Part shown: one piece after another, positions 47,210 through 58,159 of the stretch
How the letters are laid out: each line of letters opens with the position of its first letter
Numbering within the stretch: the stretch's first letter is position 1
Source of the DNA: Cunninghamia lanceolata
Lineage: Eukaryota > Streptophyta > Pinopsida > Cupressales > Cupressaceae
Assembly (NCBI GenBank): GCA_027924645.1
Contig: BSBN01001251.1
Location: forward strand, 558,001 to 622,000
Direction: 5' to 3'
Length of the DNA: 64,000 nt
Made by a program: the position numbers and the translations under genes
The notes under the pieces: generated by a model
Databases searched by the model: none
Seen by the model: only the letters and a program-made list of their open reading frames with translations
Told to the model about the DNA's origin: nothing

Positions 47210-48786
47210 TGTCACATGAAATTGCACCCTGCTTGGAAGGATTCCAAGCATTCCAATGACACAATGGGAATGATCTCGAAGTGTGGGACCTTGCTCAAAG
47301 AGATCAGACCTCTGGAGAAGGCCAGCTTCCTTGCTTGATTATCACCTAAAACTACTAAATTTTGAGGGGAAAAGGGAGAAGGAATGCTTTAAAGTGAAAG
47401 ATGAAACAACAAAACTTGAAATACGAAAGGGTGATGCACCAGATAGATTTAAAGAAACTTTCTCAGAACTGAGAAAGTGCACAACATAACTAGATATAGC
47501 AAGTATGTATACACAAATTATATGATTCTAGCAGAGGCAAGAAGTAATATGATTGAGAGGAACAAAAGAAATTCACAGACAACCATATGTAGATTTACAT
47601 AGAACTAGAAAATCAATAAAAGAGGTATGATAACTTGCATATATTTAGTAGGAAGGCAAGGTTATAGTAACATAAAAGCCTCTATGCTAAAAATTTTCCA
47701 ACCTCATTTACATCATTTGAATGCATATATATAGCATTCCAAAAATTGCCCTAAGTCAGTTACAGGATTCGCTCAAAGAGCTGTAGCAGGAAAATATCTC
47801 TGAAAGGACGTCCAACTGCAAGGAGTTATGGTGCAAAAGATCTGGAATTGATGCAGATGGAAGATATTTTCAGTCTTCAATGCAAGTTGCTGCATCATCA
47901 ATCTGCTCCCCTGAAATAGTGGAAGATATTTTGGTATTAAATGCGAGCAGCTTGCGCGTCTATCCTCGACCATGACTGTATGCAGCGTCTGAAACAAGGT
48001 GGTGGAGAGATATTTTCTGATCATCAATGTGAGTTGCTTCCTCTTTGTGCAACAATGAATCTAAGAAATATCTACATCTACCCCCAAAAATGGTCGCTGA
48101 AACATCCCTTTGGCCAAATATGCAAATATGTATCATGTACCTCCGCTTTTGGCACTTAAACTCCTCTTTGAAATCACCCCCTGAATATACACCTAGATCT
48201 GCATACAACACGGATCCCTACCTTTTTGAATCGGACCTTATATACTCCTCCTTATGAGGGATATGATGGTGACGTCACCATCATGGACGGGCCCTATTGA
48301 AACGTGACAGGATGGTGTCATCATCATATTGGGGTGATATGACAAATATCGGGGTGATATTTGGACAAAGGGGTGATATTTGGAGGAAGGGGTGATATTA
48401 CAAATATCAGGGTGATATTTGGAGGAAGGGGTGATATTACAAATATCGGGGTGATATTTGGAATATCACCCAATGTTCAAAATATCACCCGATGTTCAAA
48501 ATATCACCCGATGTTCAAAATATCACCACATCTGGAAGATCAGGTTTTGACCAGATCATTGACCATACATAACTTCCTTATTTTAGCAAATTTTAGGGTG
48601 ATGTAAAAAGCAAACCTGCCTATTTTTTCAAGCTCTTTCACATGGTAAGCTTCTTCAGGCAAGATTCAGACCCTGAGATTTGGGTTCAGACTTCCAGATC
48701 ACAAATATAGCTTACATTAGGGATATGCACACTGACTGATGCTGCTTGAAATATTTGACTCCAGCTAGAGGAAAAATAGGTCAACA
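47210..48786 (-). repeat. 5' LTR of the Tat-like element (1577 bp)
   Basis: Ends match the other LTR (TGTTGACC ... CATGTGACA in element sense). Its outer edge abuts the second ATACC. The shared part differs from the 3' LTR mostly by transitions, a few percent by eye. Confidence 0.9.
48325..48535. repeat. 39-bp minisatellite in the 5' LTR (short allele)
   Basis: Same unit and same complementary AATATCACCC tail as in the 3' LTR, but only about three units. Because LTRs are identical at insertion, copy number has changed in one or both since. Confidence 0.85.
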
Positions 48787-48791
48787 ATACC

Positions 48792-51700
48792 ATAATCAAG
48801 TAAATAATTGCAATAAATACAAAAAAAATAAATGTGAGGAAGGAGAGTACCTAACCCTGGAATTGATGATGGAAGAGTGATGTTGATGATCTTCTAAATT
48901 AATTTGTCATCTCTAGAATATTAATGACCTACATCAGATGACTATCTCAAATTTTGTGTTGTCTAAAAAAAATTGTAGTTCACTTTTGACTATTGTGAGT
49001 TTGATCATGATCATCAAAAAATTTTAATATGTCATACAAGTTTAATTTTGTAAGTTACATTGGATTGACTTGACAAAATATGCACTTGAAAAATTATCCA
49101 CCTTCGTCTTTCAAATAGCTAAATCAATCCATCCCATGCACCTCCGACCTCACATCTTGAACCCTCATTTGGACTCACTGAGACTGATACCTTCCTATGA
49201 AAGGAACAAATACTATAGGAAAAATCCCTTTATTTGTGAATTGCCAACCCTCATGTGTAGATTTTCCTATCAATGTATATGAAAAAATGTAAATAATTGC
49301 AATGTTAATGTAGAAATGAGGCAAACATACCTAAGTTCATAGAGCAACCTTAAGCTTGATTTTGATTTTGGAGCCACCTCTTTGTTAAGGTTCTTCTTAG
49401 CTCCTTCACAAAGTCTTCATAGCCACATCAACAACATTTTGATTGAAATATTCTTCTACCTAGATTTTCTAACATTTTGAGATGCCCTTTTTTAAAGAGA
49501 TAAAGAAGCCAATGGGAGGAATGTTTTCCTCCCAAGTAGCAACACTCACAAATATAGACATGACATACTTGGAAGAAACCTACGATGAAGCCCTACAATT
49601 ACACTTATCTACAAGGAACCCTAGTTAGGTAACATTATTTTTGGCTAATTTTCCTAAAAAACATAACACTTCTCAATCTTGCTCCCCTCCACTTTAGTGA
49701 GATCATTTTTGGAAGGTCCCAAAATAAAGCACTTCATTATCTCCCTTCTTTCATTACTTTTCATGGCACTCGCACAATCATCAAAAAGATAACAAAGCAC
49801 GCTAAATAGTACAAAAGATTCAAGAATTCAAACAAAAAGAATGTAGAGACAAAAAATTACACAAATAAATTTACTAACAGAGTCCAAATGTACACAAATA
49901 AATTAAATAACAAGAAAGTACACAATGAAATTCACTAAAAGTCCAAATGCAATACGTAGAAAGATATTTGCAAATAGAAATTAAAGACATGAATAAAATG
50001 CATTCAAATGTACCTACAAGACAAAGCAAATGACAATCTGCCAAATTTTGAGGTGGACCTTATCTAAGGGGTAAGTGCAAGAAGTTGGGTCCACTTTTTG
50101 GCCAAAAAGTGGAAGTCTTTTTCTTGAAAATCAAAGTTTGTCACAGTTGGAGTAAAAATTTGAAGCACTTACACATAGAATATTAATATGATGTAAAAAT
50201 AAGAAATGTAGGATTTTGTTCCTAGTTTTTAAATATATAATTTATTCTAATACCCAGATGATAAAAGTTGGTTTTGTATAGGATGTACAAAAAGTGACTT
50301 TTTAAAAGTCGTATATTTTGGGCCAAAATATGCACATGTACGACCAACATAATTTGATCTAAATGAAATTATTTTTCTAATTACTTTTGTAGAAGAATAG
50401 ATATGATGCTAAAGTTTGATCAGTATATTTTTTTGTAATTTTTTGATAAATAATTTTTTAAATTAATTTTTTACCGACCCTAATTTGTGTTTTTTAAAAT
50501 CCCTCATATACAACCAACATAATTTGAGCTAAACTAATTGTAACATGAAATTTATAAATTTTTTCATTATGTATAGAATGATGTCTAGATTGATTAGACA
50601 TAAAAAAATTTCAAAAAAAAATTCAAAATCAAAAGTTATTAAAAAAATAGCAATATATGTTATTTCAGGTTTATGATGCTTTTGTTTAAAAAATAATTAA
50701 TAAATATAAAATTATGTTAAAAACCAAAAAAAATTACATATTTGAAAACTAGACGTTGTCATCTGTAATGGGTTTTAATTTCATCTAAAAATTCTTTAAA
50801 AAAAGTTGTCAACCATATGACCAAAGTCTAGTGCTTCCAAAAAATTTGAGGGCTTTTGTTTAAAAATAAATAATAAATAGAAAAATATGTTCAAGACTAA
50901 AAAAATACATGTTTTAAAACTAGACATTATCATCTAAAACGAGTTTTAATTTCATACAAAAATTGTCAACCATATTGCCAAAATCCATCCCTTCTGTAAA
51001 CATGTTTATCATAGTTATTATGTTTGGAAAAGCTAGAACAAACATGCAATATAGTAAATCATCTCTAATATGTATTGAAAAGGAAATCTGAAACACATCT
51101 AATATATTTAAGGATTTCCTTTATCATTTGAAGCTAACTACATTAAAACATGTTGAGAAAAGTTGGATGGAAATTTTCTAAAATTCTATTGCCATACTCC
51201 ATCTACGACCCAAACATGTCTATGAGGATATGTCTAGAGCTCACCATTATAGTTGTATAATTAGTAGTCAATTATAATTTTAGGTATTATATAATTCATG
51301 TCGTGCCCAAAGTAATGTATGGCGAGTAGAGCTTTAATATTCATGCTATGGGATTGTGCAAAGCCAAAGGTTAGAAACTTAGAAGTCATCATACCTCAAG
51401 AAGTGAAGTTCTCTAGGATTATAAAAAGAGGAGTTTAGGAATAATAAGAATATTCAAGATTTAAATTAGATACAACACAACACCCTATACAATCTGAATC
51501 CTTTCCCAAATACCCATGCCTAATGCCCCTCATATTGCAAGGCATCCTTGTATTTCCCACAATGGGTTCTCCTATTCTTCCTTCATTTGAATAGACTAGA
51601 AGAACATAAAAAGGAGAAAGAACCCTATAGAAAGGTAAGAGAAATAACCAAAGCTTCAATAGTCATGCTATCCTTGTTAATGTAGAACTGGAGTGTTATT

Positions 51701-52500
51701 ATTATTTTAATTCTTGTGAGACAGAGGGCTCAAATGCTAGAGTCCATGCTTAATAAGACTTGTAAGAGGAAATTTTTAAACATAATATAGACTAAGGGAA
51801 GAGGGAGATGAGCTTGATATCATAGGGCTTCCATTCAAATGGTGAAATCATGATATAGTCTCCTTCACAAACTCTAAAATATGAAAGCATGATAGAGAGC
51901 AATATTTTAAATGTGCTATTAAAATAAAAGGTTATGTATATTTTTTAATCTAGAAACTAAGAATATGTTTTTAATTAAGTTGTGGGTATAAGATCTTAGG
52001 CAATTGATTCAAATACTATATTTATGCAAAATAAAGGAAATACATCCTAGGCTTAGGTAACTAGTTCTTTTCAATTCGTGAAAGGTTTAGTGTTGCAACT
52101 ATATAACCATTTTCTAACATGCCCATGTCTTCTCCAAGTTTAAATTTTCTATATGATAAAGGAAGCCTTTTGGCCAGTCTACAATATAAATCAAAATTCA
52201 AGCTAACAAACTATGTGAACACATGATCTTGACTCCTTGAAATTTTCTATATGATAAAGAAATCCCTTTGGCTAATCTATAATAGTGAAGGAAAGTGTAG
52301 TGATTAATCATAGAAAGAAAAATTGAAGGCAAATGTAGTGATTATTCCAAAGGTATAATTGCCCCACAACAAACTATTTGGAATGTTAAATTAAAATTAG
52401 TAACAAAAGAAACCCTTGGAAAATATTTTAAGATTAGGAGCCCTAAGGTAACCTCAAAAAAGCATTTAGGAGTAATATACCATAACCAAGTAAATCTATA
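48792..52500. repeat. Right copy of the tandem segmental duplication
   Basis: Aligns with 36152-38989. It is longer because of an extra ~930-bp segment at 50068-50997. It ends ATACC then ATAACCAAGTAAAT, and the same ATAA(T/C)CAAGTAAAT follows the right target duplication at 48792. So copies were joined at this short sequence in the tandem array. No gene is recognisable. Confidence 0.85.
50068..50997. mobile_element. MITE-like insertion inside the right copy
   Basis: Present in the right copy, absent from the left (which has about 28 other bases at this point). It starts CTAAGGGGTAAGTGCAAG and has a perfect 22-bp palindrome at 50091-50112 (CCACTTTTTGG/CCAAAAAGTGG). A GGGT start followed by CACTTTTTGGCC also occurs in the right terminus of the element at 57195-58154, suggesting one family. 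The right end has no matching inverted terminus, and the inside holds a ~155-bp tandem duplication (about 50672-50982). No transposase frame is present. Confidence 0.5.
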
Positions 52501-52754
52501 TTATTGACCTCTTGGTACTAAACATTATGATGCCACAACCCTGTATAGTATTAAATGTCTAAGATCAATTTTCATATTCCTCTACATGACCAGGTCTCCA
52601 ACACCCCTTCAAATGCCTTCAAGCTATCAATTCCATTGTAGGACATTACTGTCACCTAAGTGCTAGAGTAGACAAAAGGGATAAGGTAGGACATTGGAGT
52701 AGTTGTAGCAAAGGGTGTCCTCCCTCGAGCAACAAAAATGGGTGGAAAAGATGT

Positions 52755-53225
52755 AGAGCTATAACTATGAGATTATATATAATAAATGTAAGGAAAATGT
52801 GGTAACAAATGCCCTCTCACACCAATATGAAAAAGAAAGATCCATCTTTGCTCTTTCCATCTTGGTGCCTAATTAGATTGATGATATCAAGAATGAATGG
52901 CCTACTAGCCCTATAGTTCAAGACATCATTTGGTAGTTGGAACATGATCCACATTTAGTGTTAGGTTTTCATTAGATAGGTTAAATCCTTACCTATCATG
53001 ATTAGTTTTATATTTATCCTCAACTCAGAGGTAAAGCCTCCAATACTAATGTAATTGGACTGCTCCCCTACTATAGGACACTTCAATTTCTTGAAGACCT
53101 ATGAGTGGGTGAAGCAAAATTTCTTCTAGGATGGCCTTGAGCAAGATATTAAGACATTTTTAGATAAATTTGATGTGTCTCAAAGGACAAAAGGGGAACT
53201 CTCAAAGCCATAGGATTATTGTAGC
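52755..53225 (+). pseudogene. pol: Ty3/gypsy RNase H end and integrase zinc finger (relic)
   Basis: KENVVTNALSHQYEKE is the end of a gypsy RNase H. Further on, GHFNFLKTYEWVKQNFF, a TAG in place of Trp, DGLEQDIKTF and QRTKGE form an integrase zinc-finger region. The two cysteines of the finger are changed (KFDVSQR where CDVC is usual). Several stops are present. Only this piece of the element can be recognised. Confidence 0.75.
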
Positions 53226-54557
53226 TAATGAGACCAAAAATGTCTCATCTAAATTAATAAAATAATCTTTGTTCTCTCTTGAAAATATGAATTAAAAGTG
53301 GATCTAAATGTAGTTTTAAGAATTGATAGCTTATTTAAAATAAAATATAGAATATATATTGGTTTGTTTCTTAGAAGTCTATTTCAATCTAATTGCTAAA
53401 ATCTTCTAATACTTCTTAGAAAATAGCATGCAATATGTTTTAAAAATGATGTAGAATTGGCCTCAAAGCATTCTAGCCTTATTTTAGTTCATGTTGGACT
53501 ATTCCATATTATTGCAAAATCACCTCTAGAGTCAACTCTAGAGCACTCCAACTTTATTTCAATCAATTGTAAAATGTTTCAACTTCATGACTTTTTCCAA
53601 TCCATTAGAATTATCCCAACCTTTTCTCCTAAAAGGTTGAAGATGAATTATTATTGTATTTAAAATAGAAAAAATAATAAAAGTAGCAAATAAATAAAAA
53701 TATATCCAAACGGTTGTGGATGAGTTGTCATTTTGGAATGAGAGAATAAAAATTTTATTCTTTTAGCATAGGAGTAGTAGAGAGAATAAAGGAATCTGTT
53801 CTTTTAACAGAGGAGTCGTAGAGAGAAAAAAAAAATTGTTTCTTTAGCATAGGAGTAGGAGAGATAAGTGTAGAGAATAAAGATTTAGTTGTTTGTTTAT
53901 CATAGGAAGGTAAAAGATAGGTGTGCACCTATTTTAGTGGGATATTTTCCACTAATTAAGTAATTTGGTTGAACATATTCAATATATAAATAAACCTCCC
54001 AACTCTAATAAAATAACCTATATTTTTAGAAAGTTTTAGTACAACAGTTTTAGAAGAAAATTTGTAATATTTTGTTGAAGCATTAAAAGCATGGAGCATT
54101 GAGCACAAAGTTGGGTGAATGATCTTGGTTTGATTCCAAGGGAGGAGTAAACCACTCATCTCAAGGAAGAGGACAAAATTTGGTATTTATTTGTTTGTTT
54201 ATATATTACTTCAGTTTTACGAATAGTTTTATGTTAACATTTCTATTTATTTTGATGTGTGTTAAATTATATTTGTAGTACAACTTCTTAGTTTTATTTC
54301 TGGATTTTTAATTCATAGAAATGTGTTTTAAATTTGTAATTTTAATTTATGCAAGTGTGTTTGAATTCCGTATGTGTGATTTTTTTCCAACAAGTGTGTA
54401 AATTCAATTTCAACCATTAGATTAATTTAATTTTTTTTCTTTCATTAAAAGAAGTATTTTCCAAAAATCTCTTTAGGTTCCTAATGTAGACAACCTTCAA
54501 ACACCTCCCTAGATTGATAGATTAAATGGAGAGGATTACAACAACCCTCATCATTTT
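53226..54557 (+). repeat. LTR-like region upstream of a gypsy primer site
   Basis: No gene. About three loose copies of a ~43-bp unit (TTAGCATAGGAGTAGTAGAGAGAATAAAG) lie at 53740-53930. A TATAAATAAACC sequence at about 53984 and a U5-like stretch lead to a primer-like site at 54558. The left edge of the presumed LTR could not be set, and no partner is seen. Confidence 0.35.
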
Positions 54558-54575
54558 TGGTGCCATTTCTAGGGA
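54558..54575 (+). promoter_or_regulatory. Decayed gypsy primer site (tRNA-Asp type)
   Basis: TGGTGCCATTTCTAGGGA resembles TGGCGCCGTTGCCGGGGA, the common Athila/Tat-type primer site. Four of the five differences are C-to-T or G-to-A. Confidence 0.5.
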
Positions 54576-54795
54576 TCATAGTGTTATTAGGAACTTCATT
54601 CTTAACTATTTTTTAGATTTAACTTCCTTCTCTTTCTAGAAGTATAAAAAATGAATTATTTGGTGACAACAAATAATTTATTTATTTTTATTATAGAAGC
54701 AATAGATTAATATTCAATTCAATGTGAAATAGTTTAACTTTCATTTTACTTTAATTTCAATTTAGCATAAGCATTTTAATTTACATATTAGTTTT

Positions 54796-55241
54796 TGTTG
54801 TCAAGATAGGAGGGATCACAGACCAAAGTTTCGAGACTAGTTGTCCTGCATGTTATATTTATACCCCGATTATGACAGTGAGAGAAGGACCAAAGTAGTT
54901 TCAGTAAGAAACATTATTATGCAGAGGTTTAATACCATATATATATATCATCATGCATAATTTAGACATTCAAATTAAGCATCCCAATCATTCTTTATAT
55001 ATATATATATATATATTAGATATTACAATATCAAATGTGCAAACTTTGTGCTTCTCTCCTATTCTATTCTTCTCTCTCCTACTTCCTTCTATTCTATGTT
55101 ACTATATACATAATGTTATATTGGGGATGTGTCCCTTACAAAACATGCCTATTCCTACTAGGACTAGTCGGCCTTGTGCTACACATTCCATTTGTGGCCA
55201 GGTGTGGTGGCTTCTGATCTTTGTACTAGCTATTGCCAACA
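54796..55241 (-). repeat. 3' LTR of the short element
   Basis: TGTTGGCAATAG to CTTGACAACA in element sense. It contains TA runs at about 54939-54948 and 54997-55016 that are shorter in the partner. Confidence 0.85.
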
Positions 55242-55249
55242 TCATCCCC

Positions 55250-55805
55250 CCTTTGGAACCATGTCTTGTCCTCAAGACATGCAAAATTCTTAGTTTGTGG
55301 GTAGGATGTTCTTGTATATTGTCTTCAATTGTGTCAATGTGGTGTCCCATTGATTCTTGGCTTGTTGTAGAACCCAAATTTGACTGTCTCTGAATCAATG
55401 TTTTCTTTGCCTCTGGAATGTTGGTTGGGATTTGGATTTGTTGGACATTCTTCTTTGCATCTCTTAATAGACCAATTTCATATGTACCAATCTTAAGCTT
55501 ACTACTTCCCTCAACTGTTTGATTTGGTCCTTAATCTACTCTCTTTGATCTTGCAACTATTGGAGTTTAGCATGTATTTTTTCTATTTGTGCCTTCACTG
55601 TCCCATTAGCATCCTGCATTGGGTCATAATTACCAGCCACCTATAATATTTGTGTCTCCATCTCTTCAGCCTCCTCAATTCTCTTGTAGTACCTATCTTT
55701 TCATTCTTGCGTTTGCTTTTGTCTCTTTTCTTCCATGTTCAATTCCCTTGCTAATTGGATATTTTCCTTAATTTCCCTTAACTTTTTGTTATCTCCTTTT
55801 GCCAT
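55250..55805 (-). pseudogene. Coiled-coil gag-like remnant of the short element
   Basis: From the ATG at 55805 the minus strand reads about 180 codons with several stops. Two stretches stand out: a Lys/Glu/Gln-rich coiled-coil-like region (RRIEEAEEME-type, then QIEKIHAKLQ and QIKQLREVVSL), and a conserved-looking tail (QWDTTLTQLKTIYKNILPTN then QDMVPKGG) that runs into the polypurine tract. No zinc knuckle or enzyme motif. It resembles the structural part of a gag, but the family is not recognised. Confidence 0.45.
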
Positions 55806-56071
55806 GGGTGTTTTGGATATGCTATTTCATTATTCATTTTATGTATCCCACAGTTGGCCTACTTTGATGAGTCACATATTTTCAGGGATCTATCCCTCCT
55901 TTTCCATTTGTCACACCCTAGGTGCCTAATCCTCTCTCATGAGATTAGGACCTAGGAGAATCTAGTACAAGTCATAAATTCTTTGTCTTGTTTATAATAT
56001 CCTTCTTAATAGTTTTTGTCACTCCACAATTCTTCCTATGCTCTAATATCTTCTTTTCCTATTTTTACGAG

Positions 56072-56090
56072 GGTCCTAGCAATGGAACCA
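56072..56090 (-). promoter_or_regulatory. Primer binding site of the short element
   Basis: TGGTTCCATTGCTAGGACC on the minus strand, three bases from the LTR. It is a decayed form of the TGGCGCCGTTGCCGGGGA site. Confidence 0.6.
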
Positions 56091-56093
56091 AAG

Positions 56094-56533
56094 TGTTGGA
56101 AAGATAAGAGGGATCACAAACTAAAGTTCTGAGCTTAGGTGTCCTGCATGTTGTATTTATATCTCAATTATGATAGTGAGAGAAGGACCAGAGTAGTTTC
56201 AGTAAGAAACATTATTATATGGAGGTTTAATACCATATATATCTCATCATGTATAATTTATACATTCAAATTAAGCATCCTAATCATCCTTTTTATATAT
56301 TTTAGATATTACAATATCAGATGTGTAGACTTTGTTTTTCTCTCCTATTCTATTCTTCTCTCTCCTACTTCCTTCTATTCTATGTTACTATATACATAAT
56401 CTTATATCAATTGGGGATGTGTCCCTTACAAAACATGCCTATTCCTACTAGGCCTAGTTGGCCTTGTGCTCCACATTCCATTTGTGGCCAGGTGTGGTGG
56501 TTTATGATCTATGTGTACTATTTATTGCCAACA
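56094..56533 (-). repeat. 5' LTR of the short element
   Basis: Same ends as its partner, 440 bp. The differences are scattered, mostly transitions, plus shorter TA runs. Confidence 0.85.
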
Positions 56534-57194
56534 ATTTCAATTTAGCATAAGCATTTCAATTCATATATTAGTTTCAATTTAGAATAATCATTTGAATTCA
56601 TAGATTAATTTCAATTCCAAAAAAAATTAATTTAGATTTCATGTATAATTTTGAAAGAAATTTTTTGGTGATAGTAATTAATTTTTTATTTTATGCCATA
56701 GAGAGTAGAAGGAATCTATATGAGATCTATCATATTGGACAATCTTGGTCTAAATATTATAAGAAAATAGTTCTTTAGGTATTTTTAAGTTAAAAAAATT
56801 AAAAAATCTATATCAATAAGCATGGAGAATCCAAAAGAGCTTTATCTATCAAACCCCCCTCATCGTCCTCCTAAAAAATATTTTAAAACTTCATTAGAAT
56901 GCTCTTATTTGTTCAAATTTGGAAATATCGGTCAAGAAGGCCAAATACTTTTTGTTGCATTTTAAAAATGTTAAATTTGGATGGAAAATAGTGTACTTGA
57001 TTGAATATTTGAAAGAAAAAATCATAAAAAAATTTAACATTTACTTATATGAAAGGTATCTCTCGGATTCTAGATTCATATCCAAGTGTAATCATGCCAT
57101 TTTGACATCAAACAAAAAATTTATGCCTAAAACAGTAAATGTTGGTCAAATTGTAAAAAAAAAGTTTAAATCTAACTATTTTTTCATAGTTTAG
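56534..57194. other. AT-rich flank with 37-bp repeats and a dispersed segment
   Basis: 56534-56610 continues the 37-bp tandem repeat (TTTCAATTTAG ... ATTAG) found left of the short element at 54752-54790. About 57020-57192 is similar to 59990-60170. No gene is seen. Confidence 0.55.
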
Positions 57195-58154
57195 GGGTGC
57201 TGCCACAATAAGGGATTACACTTTCTGGGACATCCTGATTTTTGCTGAAATCACATATTTTTATAAAATATAATTATTTAAGCCTTGAAAGGTTCTATTT
57301 AAAGGATTGTAATTGAATAGGGTTTGATCAAACCCCCTTAGATCAAACCCTCTTGGATAGAACCCCGCTAATTTTAAACCATACCTATCATGGAGTCTCC
57401 TCTACACCTATCAAAATGCTGATAAAAAACCACTTTTGATTTACCTTTTGGGGGATCAAATGAATTCATTTAAAATTTTATGTTTTGTAAGTATGTAGTC
57501 TTTATTATAAGCTTCCCAAAAAGTATAATTTTAAATATATTTAATTTGATTATTATAATCATTTTTTATTTCTTGTGAATGTAGGTTTTTTAATGAGCAT
57601 CAAGGTCTCTATTTCATACATACAAAAAAAAATTCTAAAAAATACGTGTCCTCTAGGTATTGATGCCCTTATTCCAAAAAAAAAAAAAAGAATTCTGATA
57701 CATACAAAAAAAGTTATGCTTTACATAGTACACCTATGTCTAAATTGTAATTGGTTTGACTTCAAAAGTTAATTAAAAGAAAAATATTCAATAAAACATT
57801 ATGAAACCAAATGCATCCTCTAGATATTGTAGTTAAAAATCTAAATTCAAAAAAATAGAAATTTATCCTTCATAGAAAAAAAGTTATGTTTTACACAGTA
57901 CACGTCACTCTTTAAAAATGTTGTTTACTATTAGAAACTAGTTATTGAAGGAGATGGAAAATGAAATATAGTTTGATTCCAAAAAAAAAAATTAGAATCT
58001 ATAGACAAAATGTGACAAATCATTAGTTTACATCATCTTCAAATCCCTCATAGTTTAGCAACTACAGGTGTCCGAAAGTGAAGATTTTTTTCAAAATGTT
58101 TATTTCAATGTCAACTTTGGCCAAAAAGTGTAATCCAGTATAGTGGGATCACCC
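57195..58154. mobile_element. MITE-like TIR element (960 bp)
   Basis: The first 35 bases (GGGTGCTGCCACAATAAGG onward) match the complement of the last 35 (GGGTGATCCCACTATACTGG onward) at 28 positions without a gap. The element is flanked by TTAG on both sides (57191-57194 and 58155-58158), a likely target duplication, or TTA if one G belongs to the element. That would fit a PIF/Harbinger-like (TTA) or similar non-autonomous element. No transposase is visible. The interior is A/T-rich, with near-repeats of an AAAAAAGTTATG(C/T)TTTACA(T/C)AGTACAC motif at 57708 and 57890. Confidence 0.65.
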
Positions 58155-58159
58155 TTAGA

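Larger units (their letters stand above)
38990..48786 (-). mobile_element. Tat-like Ty3/gypsy element with two RNase H domains (9.8 kb, inactive)
   Basis: A complete minus-strand element lies between LTRs 38990-40779 and 47210-48786. It is flanked by a perfect 5-bp target duplication ATACC (38985-38989 and 48787-48791). Coding order is gag, protease, an extra RNase H, RT, a degenerate RNase H, then integrase. From 47055 to 41068 everything lies in a single reading frame with no frameshift, broken only by about 19 nonsense codons, 15 of them TAG. The extra RNase H points to the Tat branch. The integrase has no chromodomain. It inserted about 15 bases from the junction of a tandem duplication. 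Confidence 0.9.
54796..56533 (-). mobile_element. Short non-autonomous LTR retrotransposon (1.7 kb)
   Basis: Two LTRs (446 and 440 bp) enclose an 852-bp interior with no RT or integrase. On the minus strand a primer site (56072-56090, TGGTTCCATTGCTAGGACC) lies three bases from the 5' LTR, and a polypurine tract AAAGGGGGGATGA (55242-55254) abuts the 3' LTR. Both replication signals are therefore present. The flanks GTTTT (54791-54795) and ATTTC (56534-56538) fit a GTTTC target duplication with one transition in each copy. It sits in a 37-bp tandem repeat that continues on both sides. It presumably used enzymes of a related gypsy element. Confidence 0.8.

Noticed and set aside
55035..55393. Open frames inside and next to the short element's LTR
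   Set aside because: They overlap the LTR and polypurine tract on the wrong strand and recur in the second LTR.
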